Shown here piece after piece: positions 17,605 to 26,801 of a DNA stretch of 64,000 bases. Below the pieces are notes generated by a model that was given only the letters and a program-made list of their open reading frames with translations, was not told where the DNA came from and ran no database searches. Each line of letters opens with the position of its first letter. Position 1 is the stretch's first letter. The DNA is from Rhodoplanes sp963840055 (GTDB lineage Bacteria > Pseudomonadota > Alphaproteobacteria > Rhizobiales > Xanthobacteraceae). Location: positions 248,001 through 312,000 of the forward strand of contig CAWIXM010000022.1 of the NCBI GenBank assembly GCA_963840055.1, written 5' to 3'. Position numbers and translations under genes: made by a program.

Positions 17605-19813
17605 GTTCTCCCCGCCGCGTGAGGCTGCGGGGCGACGATTCCTTGAACGATTTTCCGCGGCCGGACAGGCTTGGATTGGTCATGAAATACTTGTGCGCAT
17701 TGAACGGCTCCTCGCCCGCGGCGACTTTGATACGCGTCCACTCTCCCGTCGGCAAGAGCGTCCAACTCTGCTGATTGTCCTTGAGATTGGCGATCATGAT
17801 CTGATCGAGCACCTGCTGGTGCACGGTTGGATTGAGGATCGGACAGAGCGCCTCGACGCGGCGGTCGAGATTGCGCGGCATCATATCGGCCGACGAGACG
17901 TAGACATACGCCTTCGGGTGCGGCAGTCCATGGCCGCCGCCGAAGCAATAGATGCGGCTGTGTTCGAGAAACCGCCCGACGATCGACTTGACCCGGATAT
18001 TCTCGGACAAACCGGCGACGCCCGGGCGCAGGCAGCAGATGCCGCGCACCACGAGATCGATTTGAACCCCCGCCTGGGACGCCTCGTAGAGCGCGTCGAC
18101 GATGCCGGGATCGACCAGCGAATTCATCTTCATCCAGATCGCCGCTGGTCGGCCGGCCTGGGCATGGGTGATCTCCTGGGCGATATGCTCGAGGATGCGC
18201 GCGCGCAAATTGACTGGCGACACGGCCATGCGCTCGAGCCCGGCGGGCTCAGCATAGCCGGTGATGAAATTGAAAATACGGGCGACGTCGCGAGCAATCG
18301 CCGGGTCCGCGGTGAAGAACGACAGATCCGTGTAAACGCGGGCGGTCACCGGGTGATAATTGCCGGTGCCGGTATGAACATAGGATAGCGGCGACCCGCC
18401 CTCCCGGCGCACCACGAGGGACAGCTTGGCGTGGGTCTTCAGCTCGAAGAACCCGTAAACGACCTGGGCGCCGGCCCGCTCCAGATCGCGCGCCCACCGG
18501 ATGTTCGCCTCTTCGTCGAAGCGCGCCTTCAGCTCGACCACCGCCGTGACCGACTTGCCTAATTCGGCGGCTTCCGCAAGCGTCTGCACGATCGGACTAT
18601 CGTTCGAGGTGCGATAGAGCGTTTGTTTGATCGCAACCACGTCCGGATCGCGCGCCGCCTGCTGCAGGAACTGCACGACAACGTCGAACAACTCGTAAGG
18701 ATGGTGGACGATAAGGTCTTTCTGGCGGATTGCTGCGAAACAATCGCCGGCGTGGTCGCGAATGCGCTCGGGAAATCGCGGCTTGTACGGCTTCCATTCG
18801 AGGTCGCGACGATTGAGCGAGGAGAGCTGCGAGAGTTCGGAGAGTGCGAGCGCGCCTTCGACCGTGAAGACTTCATCGTCGGCCACGGCGAGTTCGCGTT
18901 GAACGAAGCGCCGCAGTTCGGCCGGCATCGCGGCATCGACTTCGAGCCGAATCACCGAGCCGCGCCGGCGCTGCTTCAGCGCCGTTTCGTACAGCCGCAC
19001 AAGGTCCTCGGCTTCTTCCTCGATTTCAACTTCCGAGTCGCGCAGCACGCGGAAGCCGCCCTGCCCCTTGACCGAATAACCTGGAAAAAGCCGCGGAACG
19101 AACAAGGCGATCAGCTGTTCGAGCGTGATCAGCCGCATGACGCCGCCTTCCCCGGGCAGCCGAATGAAGCGCTCCACCTTGGGAGGCACGCGGATGAGCG
19201 CGTTCAGCGCGCGCCCGTCATGCACCCGGGCGAGCTGAAGGGCGAGCGAGAAGCTGAAATTCGGAATGAAAGGAAACGGATGCGCGGGATCGATCGCGAA
19301 CGGCGTCAACACCGGAAAAATCCGATGCAAGAAATACTCTTCGAGCCACTGCCTGTCGGCCTTTTTGACGGACTCGGCTTCGATGAAAACGATATTGGCC
19401 TCTGCCAAATCCATCTTGAGTTCGCGCCAGCGCTGCTGCTGGTCGAATGCAAGCGCGGCCACCGCCTCGTTGATGCGCACAAGCTGTTCGCTCGGGGTTA
19501 GTCCGTCTGGGCTTTTTGTGGCGATTCCGGCTTCGACCTGGCCGATATAGCCGGCGACCCGGACCATGAAGAATTCATCGAGATTGTTGGCGGAAATGGA
19601 AAGGAACTTCACCCGCTCCAAGAGCGGGTGGTTCGGATTCTCCGCTTCCTCGAGAACGCGACGGTTGAATTGAAGCCATGACAACTCACGGTTGAAGAAA
19701 CGTTCCGGGCTGGTTTTGATCGGCTGCTCAGGCTGTTCGGCCAAGGAGGCAACGGGCTCAACAGGCTCCGCTGGTTCGATTGAAAGAACAGACAGTTTGC
19801 GATCGGCCATCAT
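17597..19813 (-). CDS. ppk1: Polyphosphate kinase 1
   Basis: Makes inorganic polyphosphate from ATP on the membrane. 738 residues, normal for PPK1. AAAGG lies 5 nt before the ATG at 19813; a second ATG follows at 19810. The N-terminus contains FFNRELSWLQFNRRVLEEA and NNLDEFFMVRVAGYIGQ, the classic PPK1 start. The head and catalytic phospholipase-D-like domains follow, with HTGTGNYHPVTARVYTDLSF carrying the phosphohistidine region and RFLEHSRIYCFGGG a second conserved His. It is downstream of hdaA on the same strand (154-bp gap) and overlaps ppx. Confidence 0.97.
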   Translation of the reverse strand: MMADRKLSVLSIEPAEPVEPVASLAEQPEQPIKTSPERFFNRELSWLQFNRRVLEEAENPNHPLLERVKFLSISANNLDEFFMVRVAGYIGQVEAGIATKSPDGLTPSEQLVRINEAVAALAFDQQQRWRELKMDLAEANIVFIEAESVKKADRQWLEEYFLHRIFPVLTPFAIDPAHPFPFIPNFSFSLALQLARVHDGRALNALIRVPPKVERFIRLPGEGGVMRLITLEQLIALFVPRLFPGYSVKGQGGFRVLRDSEVEIEEEAEDLVRLYETALKQRRRGSVIRLEVDAAMPAELRRFVQRELAVADDEVFTVEGALALSELSQLSSLNRRDLEWKPYKPRFPERIRDHAGDCFAAIRQKDLIVHHPYELFDVVVQFLQQAARDPDVVAIKQTLYRTSNDSPIVQTLAEAAELGKSVTAVVELKARFDEEANIRWARDLERAGAQVVYGFFELKTHAKLSLVVRREGGSPLSYVHTGTGNYHPVTARVYTDLSFFTADPAIARDVARIFNFITGYAEPAGLERMAVSPVNLRARILEHIAQEITHAQAGRPAAIWMKMNSLVDPGIVDALYEASQAGVQIDLVVRGICCLRPGVAGLSENIRVKSIVGRFLEHSRIYCFGGGHGLPHPKAYVYVSSADMMPRNLDRRVEALCPILNPTVHQQVLDQIMIANLKDNQQSWTLLPTGEWTRIKVAAGEEPFNAHKYFMTNPSLSGRGKSFKESSPRSLTRRGERG

Positions 19814-19966
19814 GTTTACCTTTAAGGCCTGGATGGATTCGGCCCCAGCAACTTGGAGAGCTTATCCCGAATCACCGCCGCGAACCATGACCAGCGCATG
19901 ACGCCCGAAACCGCCGTCCGTTCCAGTGGCGTCGCAACGAGCTGCCCGAACCGGCCTGGGCAGCGG

Positions 19967-20665
19967 CTAACCGCGGATAACGCCGTCCTGTGTGTCCAAA
20001 ATTTCCGCCGCGAGCGCCCGCGTCACCGGGCGCCGCTGCCGCAGCCCTTCGCGATCGAGCGCGGCAACGATCGCCTGCGCGGCGACGAGGGAGCGTTCGA
20101 CCCGACGTTCAAGATAGACGAGCAATGCCTCGTCGACCGTCAGTTGGCGATCGGCGAACAGCTTGACCAGAACCGTGCGGAACAGCGTTTCGTCCGGCGG
20201 CCCGACGGTGACGACCGGAACGGCGCGCAGGCGCGACGCGAGATCGGCGAGCCGCGGCGTCCAGCTGGCGGGCGCGCTCTGCGCCGTCAGCAGGACATAG
20301 CCTTGCTCCTCGTGTGCGATATTGAGGAGGTGAAACAAGGCCCGCTCATTCACTGCGCCTATGGCGATGTCCTCCACCACGACGGCCCCGCTCGCAAGCG
20401 CAGCGGGTGCCGCGGCTTCGTCGAGCGTGCTCGCCGCTATCGTCCGCGCGCCGGCGCGCGTCGCCCAAATCGCCGCGAGATGGCTCTTGCCCGAGCCGCA
20501 CGGCCCTACGAGCGCGAGCATCCGTGCCGGCCAATCGGGCCAGCGTTCGACCATGCCGAGCGCCGCGGCGTTGGACGGCCCCGCTACGAAGTCCTCACGC
20601 GCCAAGCTCTCGGGATGGCTGAGCGCAAGGGTCAGCTGCACCGGCTCTCGCGCCCCCGCACCCAT
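19967..20665 (-). CDS. hdaA: HdaA, DnaA-related regulator of replication initiation
   Basis: AAA+ protein (232 aa from ATG 20665) that, with the sliding clamp, stimulates ATP hydrolysis by DnaA. QLTLAL near residue 10 is the beta-clamp-binding motif. GPCGSGKSH is Walker A, VVVEDI resembles Walker B, and ADLASRLRAVPVV corresponds to the DnaA box VII region. The DnaA DNA-binding domain is absent, as expected for Hda. The start codon overlaps the stop of the upstream CDP-alcohol transferase gene (TGATG), indicating coupled translation. Confidence 0.92.
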   Translation of the reverse strand: MGAGAREPVQLTLALSHPESLAREDFVAGPSNAAALGMVERWPDWPARMLALVGPCGSGKSHLAAIWATRAGARTIAASTLDEAAAPAALASGAVVVEDIAIGAVNERALFHLLNIAHEEQGYVLLTAQSAPASWTPRLADLASRLRAVPVVTVGPPDETLFRTVLVKLFADRQLTVDEALLVYLERRVERSLVAAQAIVAALDREGLRQRRPVTRALAAEILDTQDGVIRG

Positions 20666-21234
20666 CAGCCGAACTCGTGCTCCTGCGCGTTCATGTGACG
20701 AATCCATTCCCGCGTATAGAACCCGACCGACACGAGCGTGAGCGTCGCAACCAAGAACATCAGGGCGGTCTTCAGCAAGCCTGCGTCGAAACCGAAGGCA
20801 AGCGAACCGAGGACAAGGCTGGCGAACACGATCTGCGCCACCGTATTGAGCTTGGACACGTACAGCGGCCGTATTTTGACCGGTTTGCCGACCAGAAGCG
20901 CCAGGGTCACCGCCCCGATGATCAGGATATCACGGGAGACGACGAGGACGACCAGCCATAGCGGGATCGCTCCAGCGATCCCGAGCCCAACGAAAACCGA
21001 GATGATGAGCGCCTTGTCCGCCAACGGATCGAGGAGAGCGCCAAACTTGGTGGACATGCCGAATCGTTTGGCGAGAAAGCCGTCGACGGCGTCGCTGACG
21101 CCGGCGACGAGAAAAAGTGCGAACGCGACCTCCGGCTCGCCTGCAGCGATCGCCCACACGAGAGCGGGGACGAGCATTATGCGTCCGATCGTGATAAGGT
21201 TAGGGAGGTTAAGTGTTGGCCCGGGCTCACCCAT
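20665..21234 (-). CDS. CDP-alcohol phosphatidyltransferase family protein
   Basis: Membrane enzyme that transfers a phosphatidyl group from CDP-diacylglycerol to an alcohol. From ATG 21234 it has 189 residues with about five TM helices. The CDP-alcohol signature is seen as VSDAVDGFLAKRFGMSTKFG followed by ALLDPLADK, with Lys in place of the usual Arg after DGxxA. It resembles PgsA, but the family also contains cardiolipin synthase and phosphatidylserine synthase, and this hdaA-linked paralogue may not be the main PgsA. The very long open frame upstream of 21234 lies antisense to purM and is rejected. Confidence 0.87.
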   Translation of the reverse strand: MGEPGPTLNLPNLITIGRIMLVPALVWAIAAGEPEVAFALFLVAGVSDAVDGFLAKRFGMSTKFGALLDPLADKALIISVFVGLGIAGAIPLWLVVLVVSRDILIIGAVTLALLVGKPVKIRPLYVSKLNTVAQIVFASLVLGSLAFGFDAGLLKTALMFLVATLTLVSVGFYTREWIRHMNAQEHEFG

Positions 21235-21339
21235 ACTGCAATCAGTCGACCTCACATCGCTAGACAAGACACCTTCTGATATTGCGATCAGGATTGTCGC
21301 GCTAGCTCCCATTTCCGCCCTCCAACCGGGCCGCCATCC

Positions 21340-22413
21340 ATGCGCGAAAGCATCCAATCGAGCTTGAGCTATGCGGACGCCGGCGTCGACATCGATGCCG
21401 GCAACAGGATGGTCGACCTGATCAAACCCTTGGTGCGGGCGACAGCGCGGCCAGGCGCGAATGTGGAAATCGGCGGCTTTGGGGGACTGTTTGACCTCAA
21501 CGGCGCAGGCTTCAAAGACCCGGTCCTCGTCGCCGCGACCGATGGGGTCGGCACCAAGGTGAAGATCGCGATCGAGAGCGGTCAGCACGACACGATCGGC
21601 ATTGACCTCGTCGCCATGTCGGTCAATGACCTTGTCGTGCAGGGGGCGGAGCCGTTGTTTTTTCTTGATTATTTCGCCTGTGGCAAGCTTGATCCGGAGG
21701 TCGGGGCAAGCGTCGTCGCAGGGATCGCGGCGGGATGCCGGCAGGCGCATTGCGCGCTCATCGGCGGGGAGACCGCTGAGATGCCGGGCGTTTACGCGCC
21801 GGGCGACTACGATCTCGCCGGCTTCGCCGTCGGCGCGGTCGAGCGCGACAAGCTGTTGCCCCGGTCCGACATCGCCCCCGGCGATGCCGTGCTCGGCATC
21901 GTGTCCTCGGGCGTCCATTCGAATGGCTTTTCGCTGGTGCGCCGGATCGTGGCGCAGCAGGCCCTGCGGTGGGAGGATCCCGCGCCATTCGACGCGGCAG
22001 TCTCCCTCGGCCATGCGTTCCTCACGCCAACCTTGATCTATGTCGATGCCTGCCTTGCTGCGATCCGCGCAACCGGCGCGGTGAAAGCGCTCGCCCACAT
22101 CACCGGCGGCGGACTTACCGAGAATATCCCGCGCGTTCTGCCGGAAGGGCTCGGCGTGCGGATCGACCTCGAACGCGTGCCGGTTCTGCCGGTGTTTCAA
22201 TGGCTCGCTCAGACCGGCGGCGTCGCCGAGGCGGAAATGCTGCGCACTTTCAACTGCGGCGTCGGCATGGTGGCGATCGTCGCTCCCGACCGCGCCAGCG
22301 GGGTTGAAGCGGTATTCGCGCAGGCCGGCTACAGCGTCGTGTCGCTCGGCGCGGTGGTCGAGGCGACTGGCGACCGAGTCGCCTATTTCGGGCGTGTCGC
22401 CCTCGGGACCTGA
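21340..22413 (+). CDS. purM: Phosphoribosylformylglycinamidine cyclo-ligase (AIR synthetase)
   Basis: Fifth step of purine biosynthesis, converting FGAM to AIR with ATP. 357 residues, the usual size, starting MRESIQSSLSYADAGVDIDA. Conserved stretches include VAATDGVGTKVKIA, VQGAEPLFFLDYFACGKLD, GGETAEMPGVY and HITGGGLTENIPRVLPEGLG. purN follows 17 bp downstream on the same strand, so the two form an operon. Divergent from the CDP-alcohol transferase gene, with about 105 bp between starts for both promoters. Confidence 0.97.
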   Translation: MRESIQSSLSYADAGVDIDAGNRMVDLIKPLVRATARPGANVEIGGFGGLFDLNGAGFKDPVLVAATDGVGTKVKIAIESGQHDTIGIDLVAMSVNDLVVQGAEPLFFLDYFACGKLDPEVGASVVAGIAAGCRQAHCALIGGETAEMPGVYAPGDYDLAGFAVGAVERDKLLPRSDIAPGDAVLGIVSSGVHSNGFSLVRRIVAQQALRWEDPAPFDAAVSLGHAFLTPTLIYVDACLAAIRATGAVKALAHITGGGLTENIPRVLPEGLGVRIDLERVPVLPVFQWLAQTGGVAEAEMLRTFNCGVGMVAIVAPDRASGVEAVFAQAGYSVVSLGAVVEATGDRVAYFGRVALGT

Positions 22414-22430
22414 AGCCTGAGGAGAGGACC

Positions 22431-23084
22431 ATGCAGCGCAAGCGCGTCGCCATCCTGATCTCGGGCCGCGGATCGAACATGGCGGCGCTGATTTCCGCGG
22501 CGGCGGACCCCGACTATCCCGCCGAGATCGTGCTCGTCGTCTCCAATCGTCGGGACGCTGCAGGACTTGCACGGGCAAAAGCTGCAAAAATCGCGACGCT
22601 CGTGGTCGATCACAGGGCGTTCGGCAAGGATCGCGAGGCGTTCGAGCGCGCGCTCGATTCGGAACTCTCCTCACGCCAAATCGACGTCATCTGCCTTGCC
22701 GGATTCATGCGCCTGTTCACGCCGTGGTTCGTCTCGCGCTGGCAAGGCCGGATGATCAACATCCACCCTGCCCTGCTACCCGCCTTCAAGGGCCTCGACA
22801 CCCATGAGCGCGCTCTCGCCGCGGGAGTGAAGGTCCATGGCGCATCGGTCCACTTCGTCATTCCCGAGATGGATTCCGGTCCCATCATCGTCCAATCGGC
22901 GGTGCCGGTGCGCGACGACGATACGCCCGACACGCTTGCGGCCCGCGTTCTCGTCGCCGAGCACCGCATCTATCCCCTCGCCTTGCGCTGGCTCGCCGAA
23001 GGCCGCCTCACGGTGGTCGACGGACGCTGCAAGGTCGCTGGCGCTAGCGACCACGCCGAAATGCTGATCTCGCCGTCCGCATGA
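22431..23084 (+). CDS. purN: Phosphoribosylglycinamide formyltransferase
   Basis: Third step of purine biosynthesis; transfers formyl from 10-formyl-THF to GAR. 217 residues. Seen directly: VAILISGRGSNMAALI at the N-terminus, INIHPALLPAFKGLDTHERA (catalytic Asn and His region), and GASVHFVIPEMDSGPIIVQ with the catalytic Asp. GAGGAGAGGACC lies just before the ATG at 22431. Second gene of the purMN operon. A palindromic repeat begins about 22 bp after its stop. Confidence 0.97.
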   Translation: MQRKRVAILISGRGSNMAALISAAADPDYPAEIVLVVSNRRDAAGLARAKAAKIATLVVDHRAFGKDREAFERALDSELSSRQIDVICLAGFMRLFTPWFVSRWQGRMINIHPALLPAFKGLDTHERALAAGVKVHGASVHFVIPEMDSGPIIVQSAVPVRDDDTPDTLAARVLVAEHRIYPLALRWLAEGRLTVVDGRCKVAGASDHAEMLISPSA

Positions 23085-23105
23085 CGCGTCTGCCGCGCGG
23101 CTCTA

Positions 23106-23203
23106 GAGCGAATTCCGTCCCGGTGGAATCGGAATTCGCTCCCGTTCTCCTTTAGTGGTCGCATTTTCTGCGGCGAACCGGTTTCCACTTCGCCGGAAAA
23201 TGC
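23106..23203. repeat. Dispersed rhizobial-type palindromic repeat (two palindromes)
   Basis: Two adjacent palindromes lie in the purN-csp gap. The first has arms GAGCGAATTCCG (23106-23117) and CGGAATTCGCTC (23130-23141). The second has arms GCATTTTC...GGCGAA (23161-23177) and TTCGCCGGAAAATGC (23189-23203). A degenerate copy of the first occurs at 52263-52300. Sequences of this type are common between genes in Bradyrhizobium-like genomes, and they could form mRNA hairpins at the 3' end of purN. Confidence 0.75.
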
Positions 23204-23236
23204 TCTAAGCAACCAAGTCGCTTGACTCTGCGCAAC

Positions 23237-23263
23237 AAAAAAACCCCCGGTCGGAACCGGGGG
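23237..23263 (-). terminator. Rho-independent terminator of the cold-shock gene
   Basis: Read on the minus strand, the 8-bp stem CCCCCGGT / ACCGGGGG (23256-23263 with 23244-23251) with a 4-nt loop is followed directly by a run of seven T. It lies 46 bp after the csp stop. The GC stem plus T-tract is a textbook intrinsic terminator. Confidence 0.9.
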
Positions 23264-23308
23264 CTACGGGCAAGCACCCGCAAAGCCGGCGCAAACCGGC
23301 TCGTCGCA

Positions 23309-23512
23309 TTACGCGACTTTGAGGTTCTCCGCGGATGTTTTGCCGCGGTTGGTGACGAGTTCGTACTCGACCACCTGACCTTCATTCAGGGTGCTGAGAC
23401 CGGCACGCTCGACAGCCGAGATGTGGACGAACACGTCCTTCTCGCCGGTCGAGGGCCGGATGAACCCATAGCCCTTGGTCGGGTTAAACCATTTGACGGT
23501 GCCCTTCTGCAT
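23309..23512 (-). CDS. Cold-shock domain protein (CspA family)
   Basis: A 67-residue single-domain nucleic-acid chaperone. RNP1 is KGYGFIRP and RNP2 is VFVHISAV, both intact, in the protein starting MQKGTVKWFNPTKGYGFIRP. AGGAGG lies 6 nt upstream of the ATG at 23512. The leader contains a strong hairpin (23549-23570), and a rho-independent terminator follows the stop, so it is a single-gene transcript. Alphaproteobacteria carry several csp paralogues; whether this one is cold-induced cannot be told from the sequence. Confidence 0.95.
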   Translation of the reverse strand: MQKGTVKWFNPTKGYGFIRPSTGEKDVFVHISAVERAGLSTLNEGQVVEYELVTNRGKTSAENLKVA

Positions 23513-23891
23513 CGTCGGCCTCCTAGCTCAGTCTGACGAAACGAACGACAATTGCAGTCGCCTGCAATTGCCGCAACAACCCGGGTTTTGGGGAGATCCG
23601 AAGCGATCGCGTTATCAACGCTCAACGGGCCGGAACGGCCAAAATCCGATTGCCGCGTGTAATTAACGCGAGAGCCGCCCCGACGCAAGGCTTGCAGGCA
23701 CGTTTTGCAGCGATTGCCGGGAATCCGAGCCGGTTCTTATATCGCGCAAGATTGCGCGCCGCGTGATCAAGCCGGCGTATTGTCGCGCTCCGAAGCGCTC
23801 GGCCGCACGATCGCTGCGGCAAGCTGGCGCTGATTCTGTCCGCCTTGCTGACATATCATCGCCGCGTGCGCCATCGCGGGATGACAAACGG
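23513..23891. other. Intergenic region between divergent csp and P2-type ATPase genes
   Basis: 379 bp separating two divergent genes. It holds the csp leader with its hairpin and must contain both promoters. The ATPase reading frame is open back to 23763, but those codons lack family similarity. No small gene with a convincing ribosome site was seen. Confidence 0.6.
23549..23570 (-). promoter_or_regulatory. Perfect hairpin in the csp 5' leader
   Basis: Arms CAATTGCAG (23549-23557) and CTGCAATTG (23562-23570) form a 9-bp perfect stem with a 4-nt loop, about 37-58 nt upstream of the csp start codon on the minus strand. It could be a leader RNA structure affecting mRNA stability or translation, or a repressor operator; the sequence cannot distinguish these. 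Confidence 0.55.
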
Positions 23892-26780
23892 ATGAACGCA
23901 ATGCTGTCGCCTTACCGTAATCGCGTGGACGTCGTTCTTTCGGATCTGAAGTCCGACGCGGCATGCGGACTAAGCCGCTCCGAAGCCGCGCGCCGTCTGT
24001 CGCACTACGGCCCGAATCTATTGAGGAGCGCCCCGCCAACTCCGTGGTGGAGACATTTACTCGAACAGTTCGAGAGCTTCCTGGTGATCATCCTGATCGT
24101 CGCCACTGTCATTTCGGCGGCCGAGTGGCTACTGGACGAGCCGCGCGAGACCGCGCTGCCCTACGAGGCGATCGTCATCCTCGCGATCGTCGTGCTCAAC
24201 GCGTTGCTCGGCTTTATTCAGGAAACCCGCGCCGAGCAGTCGGTGCGCGCGCTGATGGCGTTGGCCGCGCCGGAATCGACGCTGGTGCGCGATGGCGAAC
24301 GGCAACGCATTGCCGCGCGGGATATCGTGCCCGGCGACATTTTGTTGGTCGAAGCTGGTGATCGAATCCCCGCGGATGCCCGTCTGATCGAGGATGCCAA
24401 TCTTCATGCCGATGAGGCGCCGCTAACGGGCGAAAGCGTGCCGGTGGCGAAGGATGCTCAACCGATCGAAGCAGAGGTTGGCATTGGCGACCGGCACAAC
24501 ATGCTGTTCGCGGGCACGGTGGCGACCTATGGCCGCGGCCGGGCGGTCGTCGTTGCGACGGGGATGGCGACCGAAGTCGGCCGCATAGCGGGACTCTTGG
24601 AAACGGCGCAGAAGGAGCCGACGCCGCTGCAACAGGAGCTCGACCGCACCGGCAAGCGTCTCACCGTGATCATGCTCGCGATCTGCGTCGTTGTGTTGGC
24701 GACCGGCCTCGTCACCAGTCCCGTGCTGAATCTGCCCGTCGTTCTCAACTTGTCGCTCTTCGCTGTGGCGCTCGCCGTGGCGGCGATTCCCGAAGCCCTG
24801 CCCGCGATCGTGACCGTCGGCCTGAGCCTCGGCGTGCGGCGAATGGCGGCAGCCCATGCCATCGTGCGCAAGCTCCAGGCGGTCGAGACTCTCGGCGCCG
24901 CAACGGTGATCTGCTCCGACAAGACTGGAACGCTGACCCGCAACGAAATGACGGTGCGCGCGATCTATGCGTCCAGCGCGCTCACCGAGATCGGAGGCTC
25001 GGGCTACATTCCCGAGGGCGAGTTCACCATGGGCGGAGCTCCGCTCGCGAATGCTCCGATGATTGATGAAGCGGTCGAACACACATTGCGCGCCGCGATG
25101 CTCGCCAATGACGCCACGCTCTTCAACCACGAGGGGCGTTGGACGGTCCAAGGCGATCCGACCGAAGGCGCGCTGATCGTCGCCGGCCGCAAATACGGCC
25201 TGTCCGAGAAAGATCTCGCGCGCTTCCCACGCATCGCGGAAATCCCCTTCACCTCCGAACGCAAGCGCCACGCCACCGTTCATCTCGACCGCGACAACGC
25301 CGCTGCGCTGCGCGTGTTCGTCAAGGGCGCGCCCGATGTCCTGCTCGGCAAGTGCCGCTATGTCTGGGAAAACGGCAAACCCGTGCCGCTGGCGGACGAC
25401 CGTCGCGCTGAACTCATTCAACAAAACGACGCGCTCGCCGCTCAGGCGTTGCGAACGCTCGCCGTCGCGACACGCGCCGTGCCCGCCGAGATGCTCGGGC
25501 TGGATGCCGAGTCGGCCGCCGGCGACCGCACGGAGGAGATCGAGTTACCGGCCAGCATCGAAGACGATCTGGTATTGCTCGGCTTCGTCGGAATGATCGA
25601 TCCGCCTCGACCGGAAGCGAAAACCGCGGTGGCCGTGGCGAGCCGCGCGCATATCCGAACGGTGATGATCACCGGCGACCATCCGGCGACCGCCCTGGCG
25701 ATCGCGCGGGAGCTCAAAATCTTCGAGCCGGGCGTCCGGCTGGTTACCGGCAGTGAGTTGCGCCAAATGGACGACGCCGCGCTCGACGCGATCGTCGAGC
25801 AAGTGCGCGTATTCGCCCGCGTCGACCCGGATCACAAGCTGCGCATCGTCGAGGCGCTGCAGCGCAAAGGCCATATCGTGGCGATGACCGGCGACGGGGT
25901 CAATGACGCGCCTGCGCTCAAGGCGGCCAATATCGGCGTCGCGATGGGGATCACCGGCACCGACGTCTCCAAGGAAGCCGCCGACATGGTGCTGACCGAT
26001 GACAATTTCGCCAGCATCGTTCGGGCGGTCGAGGAAGGCCGAGGAATTTTCGACAATATCCGCAAGTACCTGATCTATCTCTTGTCGTCGAACTCGGGCG
26101 AACTCCTGACCATGTTCGCAGGCGTGATGTTCGCCGGCCTGCTCGGCCTCGTCTCGGCGCAGCAGGGCCTGTTTCTGCCATTGCTCGCGGCCCAGCTGTT
26201 GTGGATCAACCTGATCACCGACGGCCCGCCAGCACTCGCGCTCGGAATCGAGCCGAAGGAACCGGACCTCATGGAGCGGCCGCCGCGTCGGCAAGGAGCC
26301 GGCATGATTGGAACCACCGACTGGCTGCGCATCGGCGGCGTCGGCATCGTGATGATGATCGGCACGCTGGCCGTGCTCGACGCCTATTATCCCGGCGGCG
26401 TATTCACGCTGTTCGCGCACACCGCCACCCCGAATGCGTTCGACGAGGCCTATGCGCGGACTATGGCGTTCACCACGCTGATGATGTTCCAGCTCTACAA
26501 CGTGTTCAACTGCCGCTCGACTTGGCGCAGCGCCTTCAGCGGCCTGTTGACGAATTGGTGGCTGATCGGAGCGGTCTTGCTGTCGCTCGTCGCGCATATT
26601 GCCGTAATCTATGTCCCGGTGCTGCAGACGGCGTTCCATACTGTGGCTCTTTCGACCGGTGACTGGCTTATAACGGCGGGCGTTGGAGCAACGCTGCTTG
26701 GCGTCCTGGAGATCGTCAAATTCGCGCTGCGTATCGAGCGGCGCAGCCGCATCGCGCCGCAGCGAGCGGCGAGCACGTGA
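23892..26780 (+). CDS. P2-type cation-transporting ATPase (Ca2+-ATPase-like)
   Basis: About 962 residues from ATG 23892 (a second ATG is at 23901; the frame is open from 23763). Domain order: N-terminal cation ATPase segment (LSRSEAARRLSHYGPNLL), E1-E2 actuator with DEAPLTGESVPVAKD, M4 motif PEALPAIVTVGLSLGVRRMA, phosphorylation site CSDKTGTLT, nucleotide-binding domain with FVKGAPDVLL, TGDGVNDAPALKAANIGVAMG, and a C-terminal transporter domain with six helices including YNVFNCRS. These are P2A/P2B features, so Ca2+ (or Mn2+) efflux is likely. It converges on a terC gene 21 bp away, which also suggests metal homeostasis. Confidence 0.9.
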   Translation: MNAMLSPYRNRVDVVLSDLKSDAACGLSRSEAARRLSHYGPNLLRSAPPTPWWRHLLEQFESFLVIILIVATVISAAEWLLDEPRETALPYEAIVILAIVVLNALLGFIQETRAEQSVRALMALAAPESTLVRDGERQRIAARDIVPGDILLVEAGDRIPADARLIEDANLHADEAPLTGESVPVAKDAQPIEAEVGIGDRHNMLFAGTVATYGRGRAVVVATGMATEVGRIAGLLETAQKEPTPLQQELDRTGKRLTVIMLAICVVVLATGLVTSPVLNLPVVLNLSLFAVALAVAAIPEALPAIVTVGLSLGVRRMAAAHAIVRKLQAVETLGAATVICSDKTGTLTRNEMTVRAIYASSALTEIGGSGYIPEGEFTMGGAPLANAPMIDEAVEHTLRAAMLANDATLFNHEGRWTVQGDPTEGALIVAGRKYGLSEKDLARFPRIAEIPFTSERKRHATVHLDRDNAAALRVFVKGAPDVLLGKCRYVWENGKPVPLADDRRAELIQQNDALAAQALRTLAVATRAVPAEMLGLDAESAAGDRTEEIELPASIEDDLVLLGFVGMIDPPRPEAKTAVAVASRAHIRTVMITGDHPATALAIARELKIFEPGVRLVTGSELRQMDDAALDAIVEQVRVFARVDPDHKLRIVEALQRKGHIVAMTGDGVNDAPALKAANIGVAMGITGTDVSKEAADMVLTDDNFASIVRAVEEGRGIFDNIRKYLIYLLSSNSGELLTMFAGVMFAGLLGLVSAQQGLFLPLLAAQLLWINLITDGPPALALGIEPKEPDLMERPPRRQGAGMIGTTDWLRIGGVGIVMMIGTLAVLDAYYPGGVFTLFAHTATPNAFDEAYARTMAFTTLMMFQLYNVFNCRSTWRSAFSGLLTNWWLIGAVLLSLVAHIAVIYVPVLQTAFHTVALSTGDWLITAGVGATLLGVLEIVKFALRIERRSRIAPQRAAST

Positions 26781-26801
26781 CGCGCCCGCGGCTCGGCATG
26801 C

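Noticed and set aside
21235..22674. Upstream extension of the CDP-alcohol transferase frame to 669 codons
   Set aside because: This part lies antisense to purM and start of purN; the enzyme's own domain begins at 21234.
25545..26639. 364-codon minus-strand frame
   Set aside because: Antisense to the P2-type ATPase; no ribosome site or protein-like motifs.
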